Origin: Planctomycetaceae bacterium
GTDB taxonomy: Bacteria > Planctomycetota > Planctomycetia > Planctomycetales > Planctomycetaceae
Direction: 5' to 3'
Length of the DNA stretch: 64,000 nucleotides
NCBI GenBank assembly: GCA_018699955.1
Contig: JABISG010000074.1
Location: 124,001 to 188,000, forward strand
Position 1 is the stretch's first letter; each line of letters starts with the position of its first letter. Shown one piece after another: positions 30,137-38,874 of this stretch. The notes under the pieces are model-generated. The model had not been told where the DNA came from. It worked only from the letters and a program-made list of their open reading frames with translations, and did not search any database. The translations under genes and the position numbers were made by a program.

Positions 30137-30631
30137 TTACTCAAGCGTTTCCGCCAGAATCTTCTCCGCGTCCTGCCGACGACGTTCGCGCAGCGCGTCG
30201 CGCAATTCGGGACGTTTCGCGCCAAGTATACTCACAGCCAATAATGCCGCGTTGATGGCCCCCGCCTTGCCAATCGCCAGCGTGCCAACGGGAATACCTC
30301 GCGGCATTTGCACGGTTGCCAACAACGAGTCGAGTCCATCGAGCGCCCAGCCGTTCATGGGAACGCCCAGTACGGGCAGCACCGTATGTGCCGCAACAAC
30401 GCCTGCCAGATGCGCTGCACCGCCGGCGGCGGCAATGAATACCTCGACGCCATTTTCTTCAGACGTGCGAACGAACTCGGCGGTCTCTTCCGGCGTGCGA
30501 TGCGCCGACAGTGCGCGACATTCGCAGAGAATGCCGAAGTCCGTCAGCGTGTCGCGGGTATGCTGCATTGTTGGCCAGTCCGACTTACTGCCCATCAGGA
30601 CTGCGACCAGCGGTGATGTCGATTCGCTCAT
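30137..30631 (-). CDS. purE: N5-carboxyaminoimidazole ribonucleotide mutase
   Basis: 164 residues, the normal size. PurE converts N5-CAIR to CAIR in purine synthesis in the cytoplasm. The substrate-binding MGSKSDWPTM and SAHRTPE, the FIAAAGGAAHLAGVVAAHT stretch and the GVPM..LDGLDSLLATVQMPRGIPV loop are all present. This is the class I type that normally works with PurK; purK is not in the window. Confidence 0.96.
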   Translation of the reverse strand: MSESTSPLVAVLMGSKSDWPTMQHTRDTLTDFGILCECRALSAHRTPEETAEFVRTSEENGVEVFIAAAGGAAHLAGVVAAHTVLPVLGVPMNGWALDGLDSLLATVQMPRGIPVGTLAIGKAGAINAALLAVSILGAKRPELRDALRERRRQDAEKILAETLE

Positions 30632-30739
30632 AGTGTGTTACCGTACATAATCTGAAATTGTCATCCGGCGATTGATTTCGCCTCTCGCCGACAGGGTAAC
30701 TGTGACAACATGGTGGCGGCAAGTCTGGGCAGCCACGGA

Positions 30740-30768
30740 TTGTCGGTTTGTATTGTGCTGCCTAGAAT
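30740..30768 (+). promoter_or_regulatory. Predicted sigma-70-type promoter
   Basis: TTGTCG, 17-base spacer, TAGAAT, 33 bases before the ATG at 30802. The -10 context CCTAGAAT recurs at 32398-32405 before sufE. Confidence 0.5.
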
Positions 30769-30801
30769 TGGGGCGTCGAATCGCCATTGAGGGAAATCCC
30801 C

Positions 30802-31185
30802 ATGCAGGCAGTTGAGCCGAGCGTAATCGTGATGGAGCCGCGACCCCGGTGGACGCCGGAGTTGCAACGGCAGTTTCTGGGCGAAAGTGTCCGCGTTCGG
30901 CAATGCGCGACCTTCACCAACCTGCGGATACTGGCCGAGGGGTGCTCCGTGGTCGTACTCGATCTGGATGCCGCACCGGCCGACGTTTTGCAGTTTCTAG
31001 GTCGATGTGCCAGACAAAGTCACCCGATTTGCACCATCACCCTCGGTTCGCCACAAACGACCGAGCTGGAATGGGTGTTGCGAGATCTCGGCACTCTTGA
31101 ATTTGCAGTCGATATTCCCACAGGCAAACGGCTGGCAAATCTCTGCCGCCAACAGTGGACAGTCGATGGCAGATCACCGCAGTAG
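30802..31185 (+). CDS. Hypothetical protein, possibly a degenerate receiver-like domain
   Basis: 127 residues from the ATG preceded by GAGGGA. The pattern of beta strands and helices (SVIVMEPRP, CSVVVLDLDAAP, PICTITLGSP) vaguely recalls a response-regulator receiver: the LDLD would stand at the usual phospho-Asp position, but the acidic pocket and the conserved Lys are not evident. No membrane segment is seen. It is monocistronic between purE and the Mrp-like gene. Function unknown. Confidence 0.6.
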   Translation: MQAVEPSVIVMEPRPRWTPELQRQFLGESVRVRQCATFTNLRILAEGCSVVVLDLDAAPADVLQFLGRCARQSHPICTITLGSPQTTELEWVLRDLGTLEFAVDIPTGKRLANLCRQQWTVDGRSPQ

Positions 31186-31219
31186 TCGGTAGTATCGAAT
31201 TCTCACAACGAAAACGCGA

Positions 31220-31250
31220 AAAAGCCCACGGGCTGCGCCCCGTGGGATCG
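31220..31250. repeat. Intergenic palindromic repeat, ACGGGC family
   Basis: AAGCCCACGGGCTGCGCCCC followed by GTGGGATCG; the best-preserved palindrome of the family (see 1572 and 30101). Confidence 0.6.
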
Positions 31251-31292
31251 AGACATACCCAACAGACACACAAAGACAGGATCGCAGCAGAC

Positions 31293-32366
31293 ATGACGGA
31301 CGTGGAAGTATTGAAGGCGTTGGACGACGTTGTCGATCCGGAAATTGGTAAGCCGTTGGCCGCTATCAAAATGCTGAAGGGCGCGACAGTCGCCGACGAT
31401 GGTTCGGTCGAAGTTCAGATTGAACTGCCGACGCCCGCCTATCCGGACCGCGAGCGCATCAGCGAAGCGGTGCGAATGGCTCTCAAAGCCAAACTACCAG
31501 AAGCCGGCAAAGCGACGGTGTCGTTTACTTCCGACGTCAAAGGTATCAATTCCGGCGGTGCAATTGGACTGAAGGCACGCAACGTCATCGCGGTCGGCAG
31601 CGGCAAAGGGGGCGTTGGAAAAAGCACCATCGCCGCTTCGATTGCATTCGGGCTGAAGAAGAGCGGCGCGACGGTCGGTTTGCTCGATGCCGACGTATAC
31701 GGCCCCAGTATTCCGCATTTGGCCGGCGCGAGCGGACAGCCCGGCATGATTGAGAAGGAAGGACCGGACGGCCAGGTCGTTCAACGGTTCGAACCATTGG
31801 AAGCCGACGGTGTGAAGTTGATGTCGATCGGATTCATGGTTCCCGCAGAACAGGCGGTCATCTGGCGAGGGCCGATGCTGCATAAGGTGCTGCAGCAATT
31901 CCTGCAGCAAACCGAATGGGGCGAACTCGATTATCTCATCATCGACATGCCGCCGGGAACGGGCGACGTCTCGCTGACCTTGTCACAGTTGCTCGGTTTG
32001 TCCGGCGCGGTCATTGTCTGCACGCCGCAACAAGTTGCGTTGCTCGACGCCGTCAAGGCAATCAGCATGTTCAACCAGGTGAAGATCCCCGTGTTGGGCA
32101 TGGTCGAGAACATGAGCGGCGATATCTTCGGTAGTGGCGGTGCCAGGAAGAAGGCCGAGGAAATGGGCATCCCGTTTCTGGGCGATGTTCCCGGCGAATC
32201 GGGTATTCGTCAGCGCGGAGACGACGGCCGAATCGCATCGGTGTTCGACGACGACAGTCTATCGCGCCAACCACTGCAGCACGTCTGCCAAAATGTCGCA
32301 ATGGAAATCGCAAAGAACCTGCTCGGTGGCGATGCACCGGCGATGCCGACGCTGGAAATTCTGTGA
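31293..32366 (+). CDS. Mrp/ApbC-family P-loop ATPase without the CxxC motif
   Basis: 357 residues from MTDVEVLKAL. An N-terminal MIP18/DUF59 domain (1-85, VVDPEIGKPLAAI) is followed by the deviant Walker A GKGGVGKS (104-111), DVYGPSIPHL, WRGPM, and IIDMPPGTGDVSLT. Mrp proteins act as Fe-S cluster carriers, and a CxxC after GMVENMS normally holds the cluster at the dimer interface. Here the sequence goes directly from MVENMS to GDIFGSGG, with the CxxC segment missing. Its place before sufE and sufS still argues for a role in Fe-S assembly. The longer frame upstream crosses a repeat, so I use the ATG at 31293. Confidence 0.93.
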   Translation: MTDVEVLKALDDVVDPEIGKPLAAIKMLKGATVADDGSVEVQIELPTPAYPDRERISEAVRMALKAKLPEAGKATVSFTSDVKGINSGGAIGLKARNVIAVGSGKGGVGKSTIAASIAFGLKKSGATVGLLDADVYGPSIPHLAGASGQPGMIEKEGPDGQVVQRFEPLEADGVKLMSIGFMVPAEQAVIWRGPMLHKVLQQFLQQTEWGELDYLIIDMPPGTGDVSLTLSQLLGLSGAVIVCTPQQVALLDAVKAISMFNQVKIPVLGMVENMSGDIFGSGGARKKAEEMGIPFLGDVPGESGIRQRGDDGRIASVFDDDSLSRQPLQHVCQNVAMEIAKNLLGGDAPAMPTLEIL

Positions 32367-32376
32367 TTGGCGCAGC

Positions 32377-32405
32377 TTGGATCGAACACGCTCCTCGCCT
32401 AGAAT
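32377..32405 (+). promoter_or_regulatory. Predicted promoter of sufE-sufS
   Basis: TTGGAT, 17-base spacer, TAGAAT, ahead of sufE. Same CCTAGAAT context as at 30761-30768. Confidence 0.5.
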
Positions 32406-32459
32406 GACAGAAGAGCCGCACATGCGCAAATGTTGCGGCAACTGAAACAAGGCAGACAA

Positions 32460-32897
32460 GTGAATCAGCTGGTATCGATGACGATAGACGAATTGCTGGA
32501 AGAGTTCGATTTTCTCGGCGACTGGGAAGACCGGTGCGAGTATCTGATCGATCTCGGCATGGAGTTGCCCCGGTTATCCGAGAGGGAGAAGTCCGAAGAA
32601 AATCGGGTCCACGGCTGCCAGAGTATGGTGTGGATGATCATTGATGTTGTGAAGAACGATCAGACACGTTTGGACATCCGCGCCGACAGCGACGCATTGA
32701 TCGTCCGGGGACTAATTGCCGTGCTGTTGACGATTTATGCGGGCCGCACACCCGAGGAGATTCTGGGGACCGACGTCGGCAAACTGTTTACTCGATTGGG
32801 ACTGGAACGCCACCTGAGCACAACCCGCCGCAACGGATTGTACAGCATGGTGAAACGCGTCCGCGGAATCGCCGAACGCGAGTGTGAATCCCGTTGA
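32460..32897 (+). CDS. sufE: SufE-like sulfur acceptor protein
   Basis: About 145 residues. SufE takes persulfide sulfur from the cysteine desulfurase and passes it to the Fe-S scaffold. The active-site loop ENRVHGCQSMVW with its single conserved Cys is present, as are the N-terminal LGDWEDRCEYLIDLG and the C-terminal NGLYSMVKRV. Start is uncertain: GTG 32460 has AAGG seven bases upstream and gives the best start; ATG 32430 and ATG 32478 are alternatives. sufS begins 47 bases downstream. Confidence 0.93.
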   Translation: MNQLVSMTIDELLEEFDFLGDWEDRCEYLIDLGMELPRLSEREKSEENRVHGCQSMVWMIIDVVKNDQTRLDIRADSDALIVRGLIAVLLTIYAGRTPEEILGTDVGKLFTRLGLERHLSTTRRNGLYSMVKRVRGIAERECESR

Positions 32898-32901
32898 GTG
32901 G

Positions 32902-32925
32902 TTTAGCGGCGGGGCAACGCCCCGC
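32902..32925. repeat. Palindromic repeat with TTTAGCG prefix
   Basis: TTTAGCG followed by the palindrome GCGGGGCAACGCCCCGC, between sufE and sufS. Inverted sister of the copy at 23730. Confidence 0.55.
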
Positions 32926-32944
32926 ATGTTTGGGTGCGACTGCC

Positions 32945-34201
32945 ATGTCTGAGCCAATCACAACAACACCCGGCTTCGACGTCGAAGCGATCCGCGCCGA
33001 CTTTCCGGTGCTAGGCAAACCGTTGCCCAAGGGAATGCCGGTCGTCTTTCTCGATACAGCAGCGTCTGCCCAAAAGCCGCGCTGCGTCATCGAAAAGCAA
33101 ACAGAGATCCTCGAAACCTGCTACGCCAACGCCCACCGTGGAACCTACCAGTTCGGAGCGATAATCGACGACGAATTGGAAGGCGCGCGGGAAAAAGTCC
33201 GCGTGCTGCTCGGTGCGGAGGACATCGACGAGATCATTTTCACGTCGGGAACGACGATGTCGATCAATCTCGTTGCAAACGCTTGGGGACGCGAGTTCCT
33301 GAAGCCGGGCGATGAGATATTGCTCAACGAAATGGAGCATCACGCCAACATCGTCCCCTGGCAGCAAATCGCCGCCGAAAAGGGAGCGAAACTGACGTAC
33401 CTGCCGCTCACCGCCGATGCACGGCTCGACCTGGATCAACTGGATGATGTGCTGACCGACAAGACGCGACTCGTCGCAGTCACCGGCATGTCGAACATGT
33501 TGGGAACCATAAATCCGATCGAGCGAATCACTGCTAAAGCGAAACAGCACGGTGCGCTGGTCATGGTCGATGCAGCGCAGAGCGTGCCGCATTTGCCGGT
33601 GAACGTCGTCAATTCGCAGATCGATTTTCTGGCGCTTTCGGGACACAAACTTTATGGCCCGACTGGAATCGGCGTGTTGTACGGCCGACGGGAGTTATTG
33701 GAAACTATGCCCCCGTTTCTTGGCGGAGGACATATGATCGACCGCGTTTACCGCGACCACTCAACATGGGCCGACCCGCCCGCCAGATTTGAGGCGGGAA
33801 CACTTCCCATCGTCGAAGCGATCGCGCTGGGAACCGCCATCGATTACGTGACCGGCATCGGATTCGACGCCTTGCGGGCGCACGACGCGCAGCTGACGGA
33901 GTATGCACACACTCGGCTGTCGGAAATCCCCGGCATGAAAATCTACGGCCCCGCCCCCGAACACAAAGGGGGAATCGTCAGCTTCACCATCGATGGGATT
34001 CACCCCGAAGACCTGGCAACCCAACTCGATCGCAAAGGTGTTTTCACCAGGCATGGGCATCATTGCACCATGCCGCTGCACGATCACCTCGGCGTGAGCG
34101 CAACGACACGGGTGAGCTTCGGCATGTACAACACGACGGCCGAAATCGACGTGCTATGCGAGACGATCCAGTTCGCCCGCAAGCGGTTCGGCTTGACGTA
34201 G
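32945..34201 (+). CDS. sufS: SufS-type cysteine desulfurase
   Basis: 418 residues from MSEPITTTPGFDV; the frame upstream is an intergenic repeat. PLP-dependent class V aminotransferase fold that removes sulfur from cysteine. The PLP lysine is in FLALSGHKLYGPTGIGVLYG, the His that stacks on the cofactor in NEMEHHANIVPW, and the persulfide Cys in FTRHGHHCTMPLH, as in group II (SufS/CsdA) enzymes. With SufE and the Mrp-like ATPase it forms the Fe-S assembly block of this window; scaffold genes sufB, sufC and sufD are not here. Confidence 0.95.
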   Translation: MSEPITTTPGFDVEAIRADFPVLGKPLPKGMPVVFLDTAASAQKPRCVIEKQTEILETCYANAHRGTYQFGAIIDDELEGAREKVRVLLGAEDIDEIIFTSGTTMSINLVANAWGREFLKPGDEILLNEMEHHANIVPWQQIAAEKGAKLTYLPLTADARLDLDQLDDVLTDKTRLVAVTGMSNMLGTINPIERITAKAKQHGALVMVDAAQSVPHLPVNVVNSQIDFLALSGHKLYGPTGIGVLYGRRELLETMPPFLGGGHMIDRVYRDHSTWADPPARFEAGTLPIVEAIALGTAIDYVTGIGFDALRAHDAQLTEYAHTRLSEIPGMKIYGPAPEHKGGIVSFTIDGIHPEDLATQLDRKGVFTRHGHHCTMPLHDHLGVSATTRVSFGMYNTTAEIDVLCETIQFARKRFGLT

Positions 34202-34207
34202 TCGCGG

Positions 34208-35155
34208 TTAATTCCGATGTGCCGTGTGACAGCTCTTGCAGCTTGCCTCCAACGCGGCGAGTTCTTTACCCGCCGTCTCGGTGTCGTTCTTGCCGATTGC
34301 CGTCTCCAAACTCGCGGCACGAATCTCGGCATGACCAAGCGCCTCTTTGATCGCATCGTCATAGTCGGTCGGCAGGTTGCGGACCGCCTCGTGAAACGCT
34401 TCTTTCAGCAGCAGTGCCTCCTGCGCAGGCACAAGGTCCGGGTGATCGGCGGGCGTCTTCCATTCAGCGGCTTCAATCAGTTTCAAGCGATCCCACGTGT
34501 GTCCTATTGATGCCATTGCCGCAACCAGCGAATCGACTTTGGCAACTTCGACCAATTCCGGCAAGTTGTCACTTTTTGCCGGTGACTCGTAAGCTGAAAC
34601 ATCCCGCCATAGACCTGCATATTTTTTGCTGGTCCCCGCATGCTCCAGGAATTCTCTCGCCTGATCGGTATTCATTTTTCCAGCCGCTCTGCACATTACG
34701 GCTGCTGCAGCTGGCCCGCGATGATTGCCGTGATGGCAATGGATATAGATCGGTTTTTCGACGTCCTGCATGGCGCGTGCAAGCATCTTGCCTGCTTCGT
34801 CCGGAATTCCGTCGTAACCAAAGGGAATGTGAATGTAGCGCATACCGTAATTCTTTGCCTGTTCAACCCGAGGTCGCGCGCCATCGACACTGACGATGGT
34901 TTTCACGCCCAGATTCTTCAGTTCCACAAATGCTTCTTCTGATGCGGGTTCGGAACCTGAGTAGATGCCATCGGATGCTTCAAGCAGGTTGTGTAGAACG
35001 TGGGAATCAGCAGCGATTGTCGCGCGTCCGGTCGCAGTAGGAACCGGTTCAGATTCTGGCGTGTCCTGACAGCCGACTGCGAAGAGGATGCAGATCAATG
35101 GAATTGTCAGATATCGGCTGATTCGGGAAGCACCGCCGTTTGCGTATCGGTTCAT
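34208..35155 (-). CDS. Lipoprotein with phosphatase-like domain and C-terminal cytochrome c motif
   Basis: 315 residues. A lipoprotein signal ends at Cys29 (FAVGC). Residues 50-190 match the dual-specificity/tyrosine phosphatase fold: the P-loop CHHGNHR (140-146) satisfies CX5R, and IPFGYDGIPD may supply the general acid. The C-terminal 100 residues are helical and end with CKSCH (306-310), a c-type haem motif placed as in cytochrome c-prime-like four-helix domains. Such a combination would put a phosphatase-like and a redox domain on the same membrane-tethered protein in the periplasm. Its stop lies six bases from the sufS stop (convergent). The substrate is unknown. Confidence 0.82.
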   Translation of the reverse strand: MNRYANGGASRISRYLTIPLICILFAVGCQDTPESEPVPTATGRATIAADSHVLHNLLEASDGIYSGSEPASEEAFVELKNLGVKTIVSVDGARPRVEQAKNYGMRYIHIPFGYDGIPDEAGKMLARAMQDVEKPIYIHCHHGNHRGPAAAAVMCRAAGKMNTDQAREFLEHAGTSKKYAGLWRDVSAYESPAKSDNLPELVEVAKVDSLVAAMASIGHTWDRLKLIEAAEWKTPADHPDLVPAQEALLLKEAFHEAVRNLPTDYDDAIKEALGHAEIRAASLETAIGKNDTETAGKELAALEASCKSCHTAHRN

Positions 35156-35165
35156 CGAAAGCTAC

Positions 35166-36770
35166 CTATTTGCATTCCAGCGGCGCGAATTGTCTCACAA
35201 TTTCTCGCGCGCTGCGTAGTCCATCGACGGCGGCAGTGACGATTCCGCCGGCGTAACCGGCTCCTTCACCGACGGGATACAACCCGGCGAACCCCGGTGT
35301 CTGGCGGGTTTCGCGGTCGCGGTCGATGCGGACGGGCGAACTGCCGCGCATCTCGGGGCCGACGAGGATCGCGTTCTTTAAGAAATCGCCCCGCCATTTC
35401 TGATCCATCACCGGCAGTCCCGCGCGAATGGCCCCGACGATACTCGGTGGAATTACTTCCTCCAAATTCACCGGCCGCGTGCCGCGCTGGTACGAACTGG
35501 CAATGGTCGCGTTCGTATCTGCAGCGCGACCCGCCAGAAAATCGCCCGCCGTTTGAATCGGGCACTCGTAATTGCCGCCGGCCAATCGAAACGCCGCCGA
35601 TTCGTATTGCCGTTGCAATTCCACGCCGGCCAACGGATGCGCGCTGCCGAACTCCTCTGGTTCCAATGTAACCACCAGTCCGCTGTTGGCAAACTGCGTG
35701 TCGTGCCGCGAGCTGCTCATTCCGTTCGAGCAGAACATGTCCGGCTCGGAGATACTGGGAATGATCACGCCGCCGGCGCACATGCAGAACGTAAACAAAT
35801 CGCGTTGTCCTTTCGCCACCAGCGAATAATCGGCCGCCCCCAGCAGGTCGAGGTAGTTCTGCCGACCGTACACATGACGGTTGACTTGCTCTTGTGGCTG
35901 CTCGATTCTCAATCCAAGTTGAAACGCCTTTTGAAGTATGGGAACGCCGAGTTGGTGCAGCATTTCGTACGTGTCGCGGGCGCTGTGTCCAATACCGAGG
36001 ACAACCTGTGACGTGCGGATGTACCCACTTGACGTTTCAACTCCCTGAATTTGTCCGTCAATCACGTCAAGTTTTTCCAGCCGACAGGAAAAACGGTATT
36101 CGCCCCCCTGACTCTCGATGAGCCGACGGAAGTTGCGACAGATCAACGGCAGCTTGTTACTTCCCAGATGCGGCCGGTGCTCGTACAGAATGGAATCGCG
36201 ACCGCCACATTCGACAAACCGCTGGAGTACCCAATCGACATCGGGACCGCTGATGCGGCAGGTCAATTTCCCGTCGCTGAAGCAGCCGGCGCCTCCTTCG
36301 CCGAAGAGGTAATTGTTTTCACGATCAAACTCTCCGCCGCGGTCAAAGTCGCGAATCGACCGGACACGTTGTTTGACGGCCGGTCCGCGTTCGATGAGCA
36401 GCGGCCGATACCCCTTCATCGCCAGATAAGCGGCGGCCAACAGCCCCGCCGGTCCGGAGCCGACAACCACGGGCCGTTCTTCCAACGGGGCTTTGCCCGA
36501 CGGTGGGTCATCAAACTGCTTCGACACAAATTGCACGATGCCATCGACGTCGCTCAGTCGATCCAACCGGGCGGCTTCGTCTGGAACTTCGACGACGGCC
36601 GAGTAAACGAACTGCAGACTCTTGCGCGAGCGGGCATCGAGACTCTTACGCAGAATGCGCCAGCCGATGATTTCATCCGCTGCAATTTGCAGCCGCCGTG
36701 CCAATGCCTCCTGCAAACGTCCTTCCGGCGCATCGACCGGCAGGCGGATATTTGTGACTCTGAGCGGCAT
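35166..36770 (-). CDS. FAD-dependent oxidoreductase (uncharacterised dehydrogenase, COG2509-like)
   Basis: 534 residues. The dinucleotide-binding motif is VVGSGPAGLLAAAYLA (about 101-116), followed by IERG. The segment GGEFDRENNYLFGEGGAGCFSDGKLT is characteristic of a conserved family of cytosolic FAD proteins with an N-terminal 90-residue alpha/beta domain. A late FAD-binding GLYPVGEGAGYAGGIVTAA completes it. The substrate of this family is not established. It lies ten bases upstream of the lipoprotein gene's start on the same strand, so the two may be co-transcribed. Confidence 0.85.
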   Translation of the reverse strand: MPLRVTNIRLPVDAPEGRLQEALARRLQIAADEIIGWRILRKSLDARSRKSLQFVYSAVVEVPDEAARLDRLSDVDGIVQFVSKQFDDPPSGKAPLEERPVVVGSGPAGLLAAAYLAMKGYRPLLIERGPAVKQRVRSIRDFDRGGEFDRENNYLFGEGGAGCFSDGKLTCRISGPDVDWVLQRFVECGGRDSILYEHRPHLGSNKLPLICRNFRRLIESQGGEYRFSCRLEKLDVIDGQIQGVETSSGYIRTSQVVLGIGHSARDTYEMLHQLGVPILQKAFQLGLRIEQPQEQVNRHVYGRQNYLDLLGAADYSLVAKGQRDLFTFCMCAGGVIIPSISEPDMFCSNGMSSSRHDTQFANSGLVVTLEPEEFGSAHPLAGVELQRQYESAAFRLAGGNYECPIQTAGDFLAGRAADTNATIASSYQRGTRPVNLEEVIPPSIVGAIRAGLPVMDQKWRGDFLKNAILVGPEMRGSSPVRIDRDRETRQTPGFAGLYPVGEGAGYAGGIVTAAVDGLRSAREIVRQFAPLECK

Positions 36771-36788
36771 TGTTTCTATTTACAAGGA

Positions 36789-36864
36789 GTCCGAAAACCC
36801 TCTGACGGGTCACCCGGACACTTGCTTGGAAGTATCACGAACAACCGAAACCGGGTTTTCGGAC
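36789..36864. repeat. Inverted repeat with 12-bp perfect arms
   Basis: GTCCGAAAACCC (36789-36800) is matched by its exact complement at 36853-36864, with 52 bases between. It lies in the gap upstream of the FAD oxidoreductase gene. Confidence 0.55.
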
Positions 36865-36928
36865 GAGCTGTCGTGTTGTCTCGTCGGTAAATCGCGACAC
36901 GTTAGTGGAGCGCTCCGTCGCAGCAAAG

Positions 36929-37834
36929 TTACTCTTTCGTCTTCTTCGCGTTGCGGAGAAAATACGGCGTTCCGGTCGGCTTCACTTTGCGGTGGTAAAT
37001 CTTGTCGCTGCACGTCACAAACATCGTGTTGAACCTGGGGCCGCCGAAGACCACGTTGGAGAGAAAGCGGCGTTGCGGTTTGGCGATGACGCCACCCTTG
37101 CGACCGGTCGGGTCGAACATCTGCACGCCGGCCAATGTGGCAACGTATAGCCGGCCGGCATCGTCCACCGCCATGCCATCCGAACCGGGCCGTTTGGCTC
37201 CGCTGGGCAGTGTCAACGGCATGTAGTAACGCTCTTTGAAACTCAGGCCCCCGTCCGGTTCAACGCGGAAGGTCCAAAGGTGCGGTGCGTCGGAATCCGT
37301 TACCACGAGCGTTCCTTCTTGCGGCCACAGAATGATGCCGTTGGGCCGAAAACCTTTCGCGACGACTCGCTTCTTTCCCTCGCGACTGACGAACCACACC
37401 TGTTTATTCAGCGGGTCGGTGAAGTACACCTCTCCTTTGGAATTCACCACAATGTCGTTGCAAGTGACGTCCTCTGCAATCGTCGCGAAACTGCCGTCCT
37501 TGTTGTATGCGACGATTTTCTTTTCCCCGTTACGGCAACCGTACAGCCGACCGTCAGGTCCGAACATCAACCCATTGGTGCGAGCGGTTTCCTCGGCGAA
37601 CAGACTGATCTTGCCCGCCGTGTCGATCTTGTAGATCTTGCTCTTCGGCACGTCGGTGAAGAAGACGTTCCCATCGGCATCAACTGCGGGGCCTTCGGTG
37701 AAATCGTACCCTTCGCCCAGCAATTCCCAGCCCTCACCTTCGATGAGTACCTGAGTGAGCGGCATGTCTTGTGAATAGGCGGGAACGCACGGCAATCCGA
37801 GCATGAAACCAACAAGCAGACAGCGGTAGTTCAT
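36929..37834 (-). CDS. SMP-30/gluconolactonase-like secreted protein
   Basis: 301 residues from MNYRCLLVGF, which gives a signal peptide cut near AYSQD; the much longer upstream frame overlaps the next gene antisense-fashion and is not real. Six-bladed propeller of the SMP-30/gluconolaconase type: GYDFTEGPAVDADGNVFFTD, TRTNGLMFGPDGRLY, TCNDIVVNSKGEVYFTD, FRPNGIILWPQ and DGMAVDDAGRLYVAT. The Glu in FTEGP, the Asn in CNDI and the Asp in DGMAVD fit the metal ligands of lactonases. Probably periplasmic lactone hydrolysis of a sugar acid; substrate unknown. Confidence 0.9.
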   Translation of the reverse strand: MNYRCLLVGFMLGLPCVPAYSQDMPLTQVLIEGEGWELLGEGYDFTEGPAVDADGNVFFTDVPKSKIYKIDTAGKISLFAEETARTNGLMFGPDGRLYGCRNGEKKIVAYNKDGSFATIAEDVTCNDIVVNSKGEVYFTDPLNKQVWFVSREGKKRVVAKGFRPNGIILWPQEGTLVVTDSDAPHLWTFRVEPDGGLSFKERYYMPLTLPSGAKRPGSDGMAVDDAGRLYVATLAGVQMFDPTGRKGGVIAKPQRRFLSNVVFGGPRFNTMFVTCSDKIYHRKVKPTGTPYFLRNAKKTKE

Positions 37835-37891
37835 CTTTGAAAACCTCGGCAAAGAATTTCTGTGGGGTCGAGTCAATCGAAACCTCAAGCA

Positions 37892-37910
37892 GCCGCGAAA
37901 CCGCAAGCGG
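37892..37910. repeat. Short palindromic repeat, CCGCTAAACCGCAAGCGG family
   Basis: GCCGCGAAACCGCAAGCGG, just past the stop codon of the esterase gene. Confidence 0.55.
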
Positions 37911-37913
37911 GCA

Positions 37914-38798
37914 TTATTTCTTCGGCTTGTAATCGCGCCACAACCAGCGCATCGCCTCAGGCAGGGTGGCTCCGCCGTGTTTGCCGTTGTGGCCGCCGTC
38001 GCCATAGATGAACTTGTAGTCGTACTTCGAGAACTTGAGAGCGGCTGCCATCTGCTGATTGGACAGCGGCCAACTGCCGTGCAGATTATCCAGATCGTTT
38101 GAACCTTCCTGCAGGAAGACGCGAATTGGTTTGCGTTCCGTTTTGCGGATGAGGGCCGGGTAAACGTGGCCGCCGCGAATGTTGGTGAAGCTGCCGACGT
38201 GGCTGAGCACTTTGCGAAACTTGTCGGGCCGTTCCCAGGCGACCGTCCAGGCGCAGATGCCGCCGGAACTGATGCCGCCAATCGCCCGGCCGTCCGGATC
38301 ATCGGTCAGGTTGTATTTCTTTTCGACAGCGGGCAGGATCTCTTCGAGTAGAAACCGGGAGTATTGATCACTGAGCGTATCGTATTCAAAACTGCGATTG
38401 CGACGCGGCTTTGCGCCGGTTTTTGTCGCCGGTATCACGCCCGGGTTGAGAAAGATGCCGATGGTGACCGGCATTTCGCCTTTGTGAATGAGGTTGTCGA
38501 AGACGATGGGTACGCGAAACGATCGCGTCTCGCTCGCATAGCCGCCGCCATCTTGAAACACCATCACGCAGGCCGGATTTTTGGCGTCGTATTGCGCGGG
38601 CACGTAAATCCAGTAGTCGCGCACGGTGCCGGGGAAAACGCTTTTGCTTTCCCATTTGTCCTGCGTCACGGTACCGCGCGGCACGCCGTCCTGCCGCTTT
38701 GAGTCGGGGCCGAGTTTGTAGTCGTCGGCAGCGTTGGCTGTGAATGTACACAGGCCAAAGGCGGCGATGGCCATTAGAAAGAGAGTCTGTTTTCGCAT
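37914..38798 (-). CDS. Secreted esterase, enterochelin-esterase-like alpha/beta hydrolase
   Basis: 294 residues with a classic signal peptide ([23 protein letters not shown]). The fold shows [12 protein letters not shown], the oxyanion-side [10 protein letters not shown], and the nucleophile elbow GISSGG. A catalytic His is plausible in [11 protein letters not shown] near the C-terminus. This is the Fes/esterase-D-like family that cleaves ester-linked acyl or feruloyl groups. It lies between SMP-30 and a Tat protein on the same strand, in what looks like a carbohydrate-related cluster. Confidence 0.9.
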   Translation of the reverse strand: MRKQTLFLMAIAAFGLCTFTANAADDYKLGPDSKRQDGVPRGTVTQDKWESKSVFPGTVRDYWIYVPAQYDAKNPACVMVFQDGGGYASETRSFRVPIVFDNLIHKGEMPVTIGIFLNPGVIPATKTGAKPRRNRSFEYDTLSDQYSRFLLEEILPAVEKKYNLTDDPDGRAIGGISSGGICAWTVAWERPDKFRKVLSHVGSFTNIRGGHVYPALIRKTERKPIRVFLQEGSNDLDNLHGSWPLSNQQMAAALKFSKYDYKFIYGDGGHNGKHGGATLPEAMRWLWRDYKPKK

Positions 38799-38874
38799 GG
38801 AGAAATCCTTTTGAACCGTTGTTTGTCAGGGGGAACACCCCTCGTCGATCTGAAAAGGGCGCAAGCGAGTTTGT

